Shown here piece by piece: positions 52,812-64,000 of a stretch of 64,000 bases of DNA. Source of the DNA: Verrucomicrobiaceae bacterium UBA1938 (GTDB taxonomy: Bacteria > Verrucomicrobiota > Verrucomicrobiia > Verrucomicrobiales > Verrucomicrobiaceae); the NCBI GenBank assembly GCA_002336895.1, contig DDFC01000009.1:180038-244037 (forward strand). Direction: 5' to 3'. Positions within the stretch are counted from its first letter, which is position 1. Each line of letters starts with the position of its first letter. The notes below the pieces were generated by a model. The model searched no databases and was not told the DNA's origin. It worked only from the letters and a program-made list of their open reading frames with translations. The position numbers and the translations under genes were made by a program.

Positions 52812-54242
52812 TCACTCCACCTTGGTTTCGAGCACTTCACCGCCTAGCGGGAGGCAGAGTTCGTCGCGAACCATTTCAAAGGAGTTTCCACGTACGGAGG
52901 CATGCATGTAGAGCTTCTGTTTGCGGCCGCGAAGCTTGCGCATGACGCGCTTCACCTGCTCTTCATCCACGGCATCCTGAAAGTCGGAGAACCAGTAGAT
53001 CGTGTCGGCTTCCATGACTTCTTTGCACATCAGCGCGGTGGAGGTGAAGGCGATGCCGTTGAAATCGATGAAATAGGTGTGCGGCCGTTTTTTCATCTGC
53101 TTGTACACCGCCTCCAGCGGCATGGGTTCGCCGGAGGGGACTTTCAGCTTGGCGTAGTCGGTGTGCAGCATGCCCATGTCTTCCTTGCCCTCCCAGTAGT
53201 ACCAAAACTTGTCGAAGCGGTCATCGCTGGCCTTGCGGACCTTGTCCTCCAGATCAGCGGGGGGTGTTTTCAGGCCGCAGCCGAAATAAAGAACCAGCGG
53301 GCTGCCGTAGGCCACTTTGTCGAGCTCCCTGGCCACGATGGGAAGGTACCTGGTCATGGAGCGGGAGACATCCATGACGACAGCGATCTTGCGCGTGTCC
53401 TTGAGCTCCATGCCAAACATCATCAGGGGTTTGAAGGTGATGCCGCCCAGTGAGCCCATTCCCAGGCCCTTGCCGAAACCACCGCCTGCCCCGCTGCTGC
53501 CAAAGCCACCGCTGCCCAGGAGCTTGCTGCTGCCGAACATGGCGCTGGTGGGCGGGTCGAGCGTGTCAGCCGGCGTCTCGGGGAGCACCATGCTGGCGCT
53601 GAGGCTGTTGGACAGAAGCCGCTGCCTGGGCATGCTTTTCTGAAGATTCTGCCGCCGCTTTTGCTGCACCTGATGCGCAAGTTCAGCGCTGGCCTGTGCC
53701 CCCTGCTGTGTGCCGCCTCCGGGGAGAAAGTCCACCTGCTTGTCCTGCAGGGTCTGGGTCAGCACGATCAGTCCTGCTCCAATCAGAAAGCCGGCATGAA
53801 TAAGGAGGGACAGAGTAAGCGAACCGCCACCGATCTGCTGCCACATTCTCACGAAGCGGTTGGGCGGGCGTGAGGACGCCGCAGCAGGTGCATGCATGGG
53901 TTTGCGCACCGTAGATGCCTGCTCCGCCAGGGGAACGACCTCTGCGGGCGTGGCCACTGGGATGTCATAATCTGGCATGGCCGGGGCTGCCATGGGAGGC
54001 AGGGTGTAGTGCGAAGGCGGCATGCCATAACCTGGTGGCGCCCATATCGGGTCGGATGGGTAGCCGAGTGCGTTCGTGGCGGGCGGCATCACTGGCGGGA
54101 AAAAGCCATGCGGAAATGCTGCAGGCCTCGGTGGCAGCGGAAGCGGTGTCGTCTTGGATGACGCATCGAAATCAGGGGAGTGGTCGGCGGGGTTTTTCAC
54201 GACACAGGAACAGGTGGGAAGTGAGGGAAGGCGCGGGTTCAA
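52812..54242 (-). CDS. Membrane protein with C-terminal vWA-like domain (paralogue 2)
   Basis: A protein of up to 476 residues: Pro-rich N-terminus, one membrane helix (~140-162; GGGSLTLSLLIHAGFLIGAGLIVL), a juxtamembrane block shared with the neighbour (VDFLPGGGTQQG, ELAHQVQQKRRQ, SMPRQRLLS, GSSKLLGSGGFGSSG), then a von Willebrand A-like domain (~285-470) with a MIDAS-like DVSRSM. The stop of the upstream gene and a TTG at 54242 overlap as TTGA; that TTG is the likely coupled start, with a GTG at 54200 as alternative. Together with its neighbour it forms a tandem paralogue pair. Confidence 0.75.
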   Translation of the reverse strand: MNPRLPSLPTCSCVVKNPADHSPDFDASSKTTPLPLPPRPAAFPHGFFPPVMPPATNALGYPSDPIWAPPGYGMPPSHYTLPPMAAPAMPDYDIPVATPAEVVPLAEQASTVRKPMHAPAAASSRPPNRFVRMWQQIGGGSLTLSLLIHAGFLIGAGLIVLTQTLQDKQVDFLPGGGTQQGAQASAELAHQVQQKRRQNLQKSMPRQRLLSNSLSASMVLPETPADTLDPPTSAMFGSSKLLGSGGFGSSGAGGGFGKGLGMGSLGGITFKPLMMFGMELKDTRKIAVVMDVSRSMTRYLPIVARELDKVAYGSPLVLYFGCGLKTPPADLEDKVRKASDDRFDKFWYYWEGKEDMGMLHTDYAKLKVPSGEPMPLEAVYKQMKKRPHTYFIDFNGIAFTSTALMCKEVMEADTIYWFSDFQDAVDEEQVKRVMRKLRGRKQKLYMHASVRGNSFEMVRDELCLPLGGEVLETKVE

Positions 54243-55978
54243 CGGCGGTCGAAAATGTCCTTGGAGAGGGCGAAGACGCTGGGATCGTCCGCGATCTCGA
54301 AGCCGCTGGCGGTGTAGTCACGCATACGCTTCTGGTCTTCGAGTGCGGGATTGGTGGTGGTGAAGACGGGCAGGATGGGCGTGCCGTCGGCTCGTTGGGC
54401 ATATTTGCCTTTTTTGGACTGAACGAGCAGCAGGCCGCCGACACGGCCGCCCGGGCGCTCGCCGACGACGATGTCGATGTGGGTGAGGCCATCCATCTTC
54501 ACCCATTTGCCAGCGTAGCAGCGGCGGTTGCTGGTGCCTGGCACGACGGGGCCGCCGAAGTCCTGGCGGATTCCTTCGGTCTTTTGTTTTCCGCCATAAT
54601 CAACGATGGAATACCACGAGCCGTCGAGCACGGGCCTGCCGTTCACATAGACAATGAGTGCATCGTCAAACATGCCGACGAAACGGTAGTCCCCGGGCAC
54701 GGGCGGACGGATGTCTGCGGTGTAGTGCACCATCCAGGCGCGAGGCTGCACCTCTCTTTCCACCTTGAACGCCTTTGGCCCTTCGTTGGCAGACATGTAG
54801 GGGATGAGCAGGTAGGTGAAGCTCATCTTCTGGGTGGAGTGGAAGAACTGGTCCAGCCCTTTGCCGCTGAATTTCTTGCCAGCGGCGGTGTTGATGACGC
54901 CGGCGAAGTCGGCATCGCTGGCGAGATCTGCCAGCGCCGTGGGTGTGCGGTTGGGCGTCTGCTTCATGTCGTAAAAAACACCGGGCATGCCATCGCCGCC
55001 GAGCCTGCCAAACAACGTCATGCCCACCATGCCCTTCACGGCACCCGCACCCAGGCCGCCGCCGAAACCACTCCCCATGCCGCTGCTGCCAAAGCCGTCA
55101 GAGCCGAGCTTCATGCTGCTTCCGAGAGTGGAGCTGGCATCCGGCATGTCGAGTGTGTCCGGCGGAAGATCCGGCAGCGTGATGGAGGAGCTGAGGCTGG
55201 TGGAGACGAGGCGAGATTTCGGCATGCTTTGATTCAGCTTCTGCCGCTTTTTCTGCCGCACCTGATGCGCCAGCTCGTCGGAGGCACGAGATCCCTGCTG
55301 GGTGCCGCCGCCGGGCAGGAAATCGACCGCTTTGTCCGACATGACGGAGGTGGTGATCACGACCAGTCCGGCCACGAGCAGAATGGCCCCATGAATCAGA
55401 ATCGAAAAAGTCAGAGAGCCACCTCCCACGCGCCGCCACATCTGCACGAAACGACTGGGAGGGGCCGAGGTGACCGCTGACGCCGGAGGAATGAACCTCG
55501 GGGCGGCCATGGACGGAACGACCGCTTTTTCCATCGCGTCTGCACCGGCGGGTGTGGCTGCGGCGGCTTGCGGCGCAGGGGTGCGGGTGACAGATACCTC
55601 TGGCTCCAAGACCACAGGGACTGCTGCTGGAATGGCCTCGACAGCAGGTGCCTTCTGAGGAGGCAGAGGGTAGCCCAGAGTTGCCGGGTGGCTGACTGGT
55701 GGGTAGCCATAGCCAGGCGGCATGCCGAAGCCTGCTGGGACGGGGTACCCGGGTGGCAGCACATAACCCGGTGGCGGAGTGAAACCGCCTGGATGCATGC
55801 CATGGCCAGGCAACATATAGCCGTATGGCACCGACGGCAGCGGATAGGCAAAGTTTGGCGGGTAGCCCAAAGAAGCCCCCGGCATGAGGGGCTGCATGCC
55901 CGGATGGGCTGGAGGTTCCTGCAGAAGAGGAGAAACAGGGGCGGCTGGAGGCGGGGTTTCGCTCATGACGGCGTGCAT
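54239..55978 (-). CDS. Membrane protein with C-terminal PA14-like domain (paralogue 1)
   Basis: A 579-residue protein (ATG 55978; ATG 55966 is an alternative). The N-terminus is a Pro/Gly/Tyr-rich PPGY-type repeat region (~10-110), then one membrane helix (~190-215; GGGSLTFSILIHGAILLVAGLVV) and the same juxtamembrane block as its neighbour (VDFLPGGGTQQG, ELAHQVRQKKRQ, GSSMKLGSDGFGSSG). The C-terminal ~230 residues look like a PA14-type sugar/peptide-binding domain (VPGDYRFVGMFDDALIVYVNGRPVLDGSW). Function unknown. Confidence 0.75.
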   Translation of the reverse strand: MHAVMSETPPPAAPVSPLLQEPPAHPGMQPLMPGASLGYPPNFAYPLPSVPYGYMLPGHGMHPGGFTPPPGYVLPPGYPVPAGFGMPPGYGYPPVSHPATLGYPLPPQKAPAVEAIPAAVPVVLEPEVSVTRTPAPQAAAATPAGADAMEKAVVPSMAAPRFIPPASAVTSAPPSRFVQMWRRVGGGSLTFSILIHGAILLVAGLVVITTSVMSDKAVDFLPGGGTQQGSRASDELAHQVRQKKRQKLNQSMPKSRLVSTSLSSSITLPDLPPDTLDMPDASSTLGSSMKLGSDGFGSSGMGSGFGGGLGAGAVKGMVGMTLFGRLGGDGMPGVFYDMKQTPNRTPTALADLASDADFAGVINTAAGKKFSGKGLDQFFHSTQKMSFTYLLIPYMSANEGPKAFKVEREVQPRAWMVHYTADIRPPVPGDYRFVGMFDDALIVYVNGRPVLDGSWYSIVDYGGKQKTEGIRQDFGGPVVPGTSNRRCYAGKWVKMDGLTHIDIVVGERPGGRVGGLLLVQSKKGKYAQRADGTPILPVFTTTNPALEDQKRMRDYTASGFEIADDPSVFALSKDIFDRR

Positions 55979-56082
55979 GAGCCAGGCACGCTGATTTTTC
56001 TTGGGAGGTGGAAATGGCGAACCACCTCTGTGAATGTTTTTTGATCATCCGGGTGGTTTCCGGTGCAAAAAACAACCACGAC

Positions 56083-57681
56083 TCAATGCGCGCCCGCCGC
56101 GCTTGAGCCGGTCGTCCTGGTGCACAGGAAGATGAGAGGGATCATGGCCAGAAGGAGCAGCCCGGCCACATGGAAGCAGTCGTTGAAGGCAAGGATGAAG
56201 GCCTGCTTGCGCACAGTGGCGTCGAGCAGATGAATGGCGCGCTCCTGTGCGCCGACGGCGTCGATGCCCTGGGAGATGAGGTTTTGCGTCATGGCGGCGA
56301 TGCGGTCGCGCGTGAGCGGATTGTACAAGCTGATCGCCTCTCCCAGATGATGGGAGTGGAAATGCTCGCGCCGGGTGAGGAGGGCGGAAAGCATGGCGAT
56401 GCCGACGGAGCCGCCGAGGTTGCGCAGCATGTTGAAGAGACCCGAGGCGCTGGCGGCATTCTGCGTCTCGATGCCGCCGGTGGTGATGAGGGAAAGCGGG
56501 ACGATGATGCAGGTGAGGCCCAGGGCGCGCACGATCTGCGGCAGCACGAGCTGGTCGTGCGCGGTGTCGGCGCTCATGGTGCTCATCATCATGGCGCTGA
56601 GGCCGAACAGCGCGAGGCCGAAGGCGACGATGGCGCGCTTGTCGAACCATTGCATGAGACGCGGCATGAAGGGCATGACCACGAGCTGGGGCAGGCCCAC
56701 CCACATCATGGTGGAGCCGATCTGCATGGCGTTGTATCCCTGGATCTGCGCCAGATAAACGGGCAGCAGGTACATGAAGCCGTAGAGGCAGAGGCCCAGC
56801 ACCAGATTAACAATGCTGCCGAGCAGGAAATTCCGCCGCACAAAGAGGCGCAGGTTCACCACAGGCGTGATCTTCTGGCGCATCAGCTCAATGACCACAA
56901 ACACCGGCAGCGTGATGGCGGCGATGATGGCAAGCCTTGTGATGAACTCGGAGCCAAACCAGTCCTCCCGCGTGCCCTCCTCCAGAAAGACGGTCAGTGA
57001 ACCGAGCCCAAGCGCCATGAAAACGATGCCGGCCCAGTCTCCCTTTTTCAGCAGCGGCAGCCGGGCGGGGGTGGCATCGAGCCCCCAGGCGATGGCGGCC
57101 ACGAGGAGGATGCCCGGCACCAGGTTGATGTAGAAGATCCACGGCCAGGAGTAGTTCTCGGTGATCCAGCCGCCGACGGTGGGTCCGATCGCCGGGGCAA
57201 ACATGGCGCTGAGGCCGAAGAGGGCAAAGCCCACGGGCTGCTTGGATGCAGGCAGCTTGAGCAGCACCATGGTGGACGCCATGGGGATGAGCGCACCACC
57301 GGTGAAGCCCTGCAGCGCGCGGAAGACGATCATGCTGGAGAGATTCCATGCGAAGCCGCAGCAGATGGAGAAGAGCAGAAACAGCACGCTGTTCCAGATG
57401 AGGTAGCGCCGCATGCCAAAGCCCTGCGCCAGCCAGCCGCACAGCGGAATGACGATGATCTCCGGCACGAGATAGGAAAGAGAGACCCATGAACCTTCAT
57501 CCAGCGTGGCTCCGATGCCACCGGTGATGTTTTGCAGAGAGGAATTGGAAATCTGGATGTCCAGCACCGCCATGAAGGCACCCAGCAGGGAGCCGAGCAC
57601 CGCCACCCAGTTGCGAAGGTTCTCGCGGGAAGCCGTGGAGGCATCATCCAGTGGCATGGAGAGTGCGTGGCTGCGGGTCAT
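56083..57681 (-). CDS. emrB: DHA2 family drug efflux permease (EmrB type)
   Basis: A 532-residue protein with 14 predicted membrane helices and the EmrB/QacA signatures: LGAFMAVLDIQISNSSLQNITGGIG in helix 1, GWLAQGFGMRRYLIW in loop 2-3, and ALFGLSAMFAPAIGPTVGGWITENYSWPWIFYIN (motif C). It exports drugs, acids or other toxic compounds with proton import. Encoded downstream of the HlyD-family adaptor gene (39-base gap), forming a two-gene efflux unit; no outer-membrane TolC-type gene is nearby. Confidence 0.96.
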   Translation of the reverse strand: MTRSHALSMPLDDASTASRENLRNWVAVLGSLLGAFMAVLDIQISNSSLQNITGGIGATLDEGSWVSLSYLVPEIIVIPLCGWLAQGFGMRRYLIWNSVLFLLFSICCGFAWNLSSMIVFRALQGFTGGALIPMASTMVLLKLPASKQPVGFALFGLSAMFAPAIGPTVGGWITENYSWPWIFYINLVPGILLVAAIAWGLDATPARLPLLKKGDWAGIVFMALGLGSLTVFLEEGTREDWFGSEFITRLAIIAAITLPVFVVIELMRQKITPVVNLRLFVRRNFLLGSIVNLVLGLCLYGFMYLLPVYLAQIQGYNAMQIGSTMMWVGLPQLVVMPFMPRLMQWFDKRAIVAFGLALFGLSAMMMSTMSADTAHDQLVLPQIVRALGLTCIIVPLSLITTGGIETQNAASASGLFNMLRNLGGSVGIAMLSALLTRREHFHSHHLGEAISLYNPLTRDRIAAMTQNLISQGIDAVGAQERAIHLLDATVRKQAFILAFNDCFHVAGLLLLAMIPLIFLCTRTTGSSAAGAH

Positions 57682-57720
57682 GGCGGTGTCGGTTGAGGGT
57701 TGAGATCAGGAGGCCGGGGC

Positions 57721-58857
57721 TCAGGATTTCACCCGCACGGTGGCGATGACCGAGAGGCCGGGGGAGAGCTGCGCAGAGAAGGCCTTGGCCTCGGCTTCAT
57801 CGAGCAGGATTTTCACCGGCAGGCGCTGGACGATCTTGGTGAAATTGCCCGTGGCATTATCCGGGGGCAGCAGGGTGAACTTGGCACCCGTGCCGGGAGA
57901 GAAACTGTCCACGCGGCCTTGGAAGCTCTGGCCGTGGATGGCGTCGATCTTGATCTCCACCGGCTGGCCTGCGCGCATCTGGGAGAGCTGGTTCTCTTTG
58001 AAATTGGCCACCACCCAGGTGTCCTGGGAGACGACAGCCAGCAGGGCCTGGCCGGGCTGCACATGCTGGCCGGTCTGGAGGGTGCGCTTGCCGATGCGTC
58101 CTGCATCCGGCGCACGCAGCACGGTGTAGGAGAGCTGCAGTTCGGCGTCATCCATCACGGTCTGGGCGTGGTCGCGTCCGGCTTTGGCCATGGAGAGGTC
58201 TGCCTCGGCGGCGCTCACACCTGCGGTGGCGGCTTCGGTGGCGGCTAAAGCAGCCGTGTGGCTGGCGGTGGCGGCGTCGTAGGCTGACTTGGCGCTGTCG
58301 TAGTCCTGCCGGGAGATGGCGCGGCCTTCGGTGGTGTAGAGTTTTTCGGCGCGCTCAAAGTCGAGCCGGGCTTTTTCTTTCTGCGCCACGGTCACCTCCA
58401 CCTTGGCGGCGGCCTCCCGTCCGGCTGCCTGCGCCCGTGCCAGGGCGGCCTCGGCCTGGGGGATCTGAGCGGCGGCCTGCTCCAGCGCGGTCCTGGCAAA
58501 TGCCAGCTTCATTTCGTAGTCGCGTGGGTCGAGTTTGGCCAGCGGCTGGCCTTTGGTGACGAACTGGTTGTCCTCCACGAAGACCTCCAGCACGTCTCCG
58601 GTGATGCGGCTGCTGACGGGGTGCACGTCTGCTTCGACGAATGCGTCGTCGGTTTCCTCAAACTTGGCCGCATAGGCCAGCCAGGAGGCAAGTGAGGCCA
58701 CGCCCAAGGCCAGCAGGGGGATGCCCACCAGCAGCAGCCGGGTGCGGGTGCTCAGCGTGCGCCGGGGGGTGGCGCTCCGGGAGCTGGGGGGCGGTGCTTC
58801 GTCGAACTCGATGTCGTCGTGGACGAGGGTTTTGGCGGTCAGGGTGAGGGTGCTCAT
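57721..58857 (-). CDS. emrA: HlyD/EmrA family membrane fusion protein
   Basis: A 378-residue periplasmic adaptor: short cytoplasmic start, one membrane helix (~43-65; LLLVGIPLLALGVASLASWLAY), lipoyl/barrel-sandwich halves (FVEADVHPVSSRITGDVLEVFVEDNQFVTKGQPLAKLD and VLRAPDAGRIGKRTLQTGQHV) around a long helical hairpin, then a beta-barrel. It links the EmrB-type permease to an outer-membrane channel. The ATG at 58857 is preferred; an in-frame start at 58914 would run into the LysR operator region. Confidence 0.94.
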   Translation of the reverse strand: MSTLTLTAKTLVHDDIEFDEAPPPSSRSATPRRTLSTRTRLLLVGIPLLALGVASLASWLAYAAKFEETDDAFVEADVHPVSSRITGDVLEVFVEDNQFVTKGQPLAKLDPRDYEMKLAFARTALEQAAAQIPQAEAALARAQAAGREAAAKVEVTVAQKEKARLDFERAEKLYTTEGRAISRQDYDSAKSAYDAATASHTAALAATEAATAGVSAAEADLSMAKAGRDHAQTVMDDAELQLSYTVLRAPDAGRIGKRTLQTGQHVQPGQALLAVVSQDTWVVANFKENQLSQMRAGQPVEIKIDAIHGQSFQGRVDSFSPGTGAKFTLLPPDNATGNFTKIVQRLPVKILLDEAEAKAFSAQLSPGLSVIATVRVKS

Positions 58858-58935
58858 TTCTTTCTGAGGTGTTGTTTCGGCACCATCATCCCTCACCGCC
58901 CCCCTGCCGGACATGACTTGTTTCCTTTGCGCGTG

Positions 58936-58950
58936 ATAGCTAAAAGCTAT
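58936..58950. promoter_or_regulatory. LysR-type operator between emrA and the regulator
   Basis: ATAGCT-AAA-AGCTAT is a perfect 15-base palindrome containing the T-N11-A core typical of LysR binding sites, 11 bases upstream of the LysR GTG start and 79 bases upstream of the emrA start. It is the natural site for the regulator encoded next to it. Confidence 0.85.
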
Positions 58951-58960
58951 AAGGTGCTGA

Positions 58961-59881
58961 GTGGAATTGCGTCATTTGCGCTACTTCGTCGCCGTCGCGG
59001 AGGCCCTGAGCTTCAGCCGCGCGGCCACACGTCTGCGGCTGGCGCAGCCCTCTCTCAGCACACAGATTCGAGATCTGGAGAATGAGCTGGGCCTGCAACT
59101 GCTGGAGAGGAACCGGAACCATGTGGCGCTTACGGATGCGGGCACGGTCTTTCTGCGGGAGGCGCGTGCGGTGCTCACCCGGGCGGACAAGGCCGTGGCG
59201 CGTGCCAAGGAGGCTGCGGCGGGAACCACCGGAGAGCTGCGTGTCGGCTCCATGGGGCCGCTGACCATCAGCTTTCTGCCAGCCTGCCTCACACGACTGC
59301 ACGCCGCCCTGCCCAAGGCGCGGATCAGCGTGGTGGAGACGGGCCCCTCAGACCAGCTGGCGCAGATCGCCGCAGGGCGTGCGCACATCGGCTTCATCCC
59401 GGAGATCTTTGCCAAGCTCTCGGCGGCCAAAAAGCTGGCGGTGCGGAACATCCTGCGCAGCCCGCTCATCGTGCTGGTTTCCGAGCATCACCCACTGGCC
59501 AGAAACACCACGGTGCGGCTGCGGGATCTGGAGGACGAGACCTTTCTGCACATCCTCATGTATGGCAGCGATGCACAGCGCGTCTGGACGCGGGAAATCT
59601 GCCGCAGCATCGGCTTTCTGCCGCAGTTTGGCAGCGCTGCCGCGAATGCGGAGAATCTGGTGACCATGGTGGCGGCGGGAGAGGGGGTGGCATTGATCCC
59701 AAAGATCGCCGAGCGCACCGGCACGCCTGGCTGCGTGCCGCTGCTCGTCGCAGACAAAAGCCTGCACTACAACCTCTGTGCGGTTTACGATAAGAACTTC
59801 CCCTCCGCACTGCGGGACACCTTTCTGGGCATCGTGGAGGAGGAGGCGCAGAAGGTGGAGAAGCTGGTGGCTGTGCAGTGA
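58961..59881 (+). CDS. LysR family transcriptional regulator
   Basis: A 306-residue LysR protein: winged helix-turn-helix at residues 1-60 (MELRHLRYFVAVAEALSFSRAATRLRLAQPSLSTQIRDLE) and an effector-binding domain from ~90 (GELRVGSMGPLTISFLPACL). Start is GTG at 58961; the family almost always begins with this MELRHLRYF sequence. Divergent from the emrAB genes across a 103-base gap with a LysR palindrome, so it most likely controls them and itself in response to an exported compound. Confidence 0.96.
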   Translation: MELRHLRYFVAVAEALSFSRAATRLRLAQPSLSTQIRDLENELGLQLLERNRNHVALTDAGTVFLREARAVLTRADKAVARAKEAAAGTTGELRVGSMGPLTISFLPACLTRLHAALPKARISVVETGPSDQLAQIAAGRAHIGFIPEIFAKLSAAKKLAVRNILRSPLIVLVSEHHPLARNTTVRLRDLEDETFLHILMYGSDAQRVWTREICRSIGFLPQFGSAAANAENLVTMVAAGEGVALIPKIAERTGTPGCVPLLVADKSLHYNLCAVYDKNFPSALRDTFLGIVEEEAQKVEKLVAVQ

Positions 59882-59899
59882 ATGGCCTGCAGGGCCGTT

Positions 59900-60361
59900 T
59901 TAAGGCCCGTTTTGCCGCTTCAGCGCGTCGATCAGGGCGGCGGGCTCGCTGACACTCAGCATCACGCTGTAGCCCTCTGTGGTGGGAATGCGCGCCACAC
60001 GCGTGGGGTCAGTGATGAAGAGCAGCGCCTTTTCGCCATTGCGCAGCTTGAACCAGCCGGAGGCATAGCCGGGCAGACCGGTGCCATTGGTGCGCCATTT
60101 GGCCTGATGGTCCTTGTCCTGCTTGAGATTGGTCACCACTGCTTTGTCCAGCTGGAGGGCGCGCAGGGGGATCAGGCGGCCATAAAGGTCTCCCTGAATA
60201 CGCAGGCCTTCAGTAGAGACGGTGCAGGTGACGTGGCGCGTGGACCATGCCAGGTAGCCCATGAGGGCGGCCCCCAGAATCAGAACCAGCGCGATGATGG
60301 CGAGAACCCACAGCGACTTGAAAGAGGCGGGGATGATGGGGAAGACAATCGAGGTGTCCAT
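59900..60361 (-). CDS. PH-like domain membrane protein
   Basis: A 153-residue protein with one or two N-terminal membrane helices (~14-38; SLWVLAIIALVLILGAALMGYLAW) and a beta-rich bacterial PH-like domain (HVTCTVSTEGLRIQGDLYGRLIPLRALQ ... FITDPTRVARIPTTEGYSVMLSVSEP ending in ALIDALKR). The ATG at 60361 is chosen because upstream in-frame codons run into the aconitase terminator. Convergent with the LysR gene (18 bases). Function unknown. Confidence 0.78.
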   Translation of the reverse strand: MDTSIVFPIIPASFKSLWVLAIIALVLILGAALMGYLAWSTRHVTCTVSTEGLRIQGDLYGRLIPLRALQLDKAVVTNLKQDKDHQAKWRTNGTGLPGYASGWFKLRNGEKALLFITDPTRVARIPTTEGYSVMLSVSEPAALIDALKRQNGP

Positions 60362-60403
60362 GCGCCAGAGTGTGATCTCTATGCGGCAACATGCAACGGG
60401 CAC

Positions 60404-60436
60404 AAAAAAATCCGGCAGCCTTGCGGGCTGCCGGAT
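60404..60436 (-). terminator. Rho-independent terminator of acnA
   Basis: ATCCGGCAGCC (60410-60420) pairs perfectly with GGCTGCCGGAT (60426-60436) over a 5-base loop; on the complement strand, after the acnA stop, it is followed by a run of seven Ts (60404-60410). Confidence 0.9.
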
Positions 60437-60481
60437 AAGTCGTGTCTGGGGCAAAACGAACTTGGAAGCTCGTTCTACGGG

Positions 60482-63166
<2,685 letters not shown>

Positions 63167-64000
63167 TGGGATGGGTAGCAGGCCAAGGAAATAGCAGGCG
63201 TGGCACGAATAACAGCATTTTTTTGGCCACAGTCGCATCTGGGCGGGCTTCCAGCCCTTTCCGGGTGGCGGCTAGGCTGGGAGCCTGCCCGTATTGCCCC
63301 GCTCTACTCTTTGAACCTGGAAAGCCGAATGGCACCTCATGATAGAACTGGCAGAGGCGACTCTGGCTATAAGAGACAATCATGTGTGTTTCGCCGTTTG
63401 GAGTGCTGCAGTCCCTGAGTGAGCAAATGAACGAGGGGCCGGGGCCGTCTATTTAAGCTGGCGAGGTCGGGTCTGTTGCCTCCGCATTTCATGATGCTGC
63501 ATCAGAGGTGAAGGCTTGTGCGTGATGAGCGCATTCATTCATGCAGATGGCGGTGTGTTCGTCGGGTGGTAATCACCCAAGATCAGAAGCTCTTATGACA
63601 TGAATGTCTGTCAGCGCATGTCGTGATGATGAGGTTTCTCCTGCGTACAATCGGTGTTAATCACCTCATGCTGCCGCTGTTGTTTCACTCACATCATCGC
63701 ATCAACACATGCTCAGATGGCGATGATTTGATGCTTTCAGAGGCCGTTTTGAGGGGTTCGGAGGTGCGTCGTTTTAGTGCATAATCAGGAAAAATGAAAA
63801 AAAGATGAAAATACAGTTGCACGAAATCTGAGCTGAACTACTCTCCTGACCCCCGACGAAAAGCGGCGGCTGAAACAAAAGGAAAAGAAAAGCGAGAAGC
63901 GGTTCTTGGACTTGGAAATCAGAACGATCTTTTAGAAAACACAGAGGCAGCTTTGAAGGATGAAAATCCTGAAGAAGTTGCTGGAAAACAAAAAGGCTAA
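63167..64000. other. Gene-poor end of window with inverted repeats
   Basis: About 830 bases in which I find no convincing gene. The left ~60 bases should hold the acnA promoter. The centre has several inverted repeats: GGGTG/CACCC (63557-63571), ATGAGGT/ACCTCAT (63629-63669) and ATCATCGC/GCGATGAT (63693-63727), suggestive of a structured RNA or a regulatory zone. The right end is AT- and A-rich. A short fragment reading LTPDEKRRLKQKEKK (~63843 onward) lacks a start codon, and an ATG at 63960 begins MKILKKLLENKK and runs off the window. Confidence 0.4.
63960..64000 (+). CDS. Possible gene start running off the window
   Basis: An ATG at 63960 opens a frame (MKILKKLLENKKA) that continues to the last base. 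A GAAGGA sequence precedes it but overlaps the start codon, so spacing is poor. Only 13 residues are visible and nothing can be said about identity. Confidence 0.2.
   Translation, partial: MKILKKLLENKKA

Overview
The window is a GC-rich stretch of a chromosome that most resembles a Verrucomicrobiota member of the Prosthecobacter/Verrucomicrobium type. The signs are a DUF1501 plus planctomycete-type cytochrome (PSD1) pair, a Tat-exported Gfo/Idh/MocA oxidoreductase, a DUF1080 protein, an ECF sigma unit, a flotillin operon and very large secreted PKD/beta-propeller proteins. No lineage marker such as rRNA is present, so the assignment is an inference. I see no prophage, insertion sequence or CRISPR array.

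Layout. 1-3105: 3' part of a large secreted PKD/propeller protein. 3160-11382: an apparent light/stress-response neighbourhood (FeS photolyase-related protein, TspO, DUF3253, SRPBCC, SDR) interrupted by the inverted DUF1501/PSD1 pair. 11453-14266: a tandem FHA-like membrane protein, then an overlapping ECF sigma / one-TM protein / LTxxQ-like periplasmic protein unit. 14587-19698: Gly-rich RRM protein, MFS permease, coiled-coil membrane protein, Gfo/Idh/MocA enzyme, DUF4870 protein. 19766-22019: unknown protein and a class II terpene-cyclase-like enzyme. 22089-30015 (minus): NfeD/YqiJ-like protein, flotillin, a 60-residue membrane protein and a 1656-residue AAA+ ATPase in one operon. 30351-35510: small housekeeping and unknown genes, including a PUR-type nucleic-acid-binding protein, uracil phosphoribosyltransferase and DedA.

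35879-43694 is the most interesting stretch. It is a tight six-gene operon: carrier protein, acyl-CoA-dehydrogenase-like protein, SerRS-like amino acid:[carrier protein] ligase, DUF1839, a GH2 enzyme, and a fusion of two exosortase-type alpha/beta hydrolases. It ends at a bidirectional terminator facing an initiator tRNA gene. It is followed by a DUF1080 gene and an exopolysaccharide-type operon (polysaccharide deacetylase, GT4, DUF4091, FemAB-like acyltransferase, Wzz/BY-kinase-like protein; 45005-52803). A plausible reading, not proven, is a pathway that activates an amino acid on a carrier protein and uses it in a glycan-linked product.

52812-55978 (minus) holds two overlapping paralogous membrane proteins with different sensor-like ends (vWA versus PA14-like). 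56083-59881 is an EmrAB-type efflux pair divergent from a LysR regulator, with a clear LysR palindrome between them. 59900-63166 (minus) has a PH-like membrane protein and aconitase AcnA. The last ~830 bases show no convincing gene but several inverted repeats.
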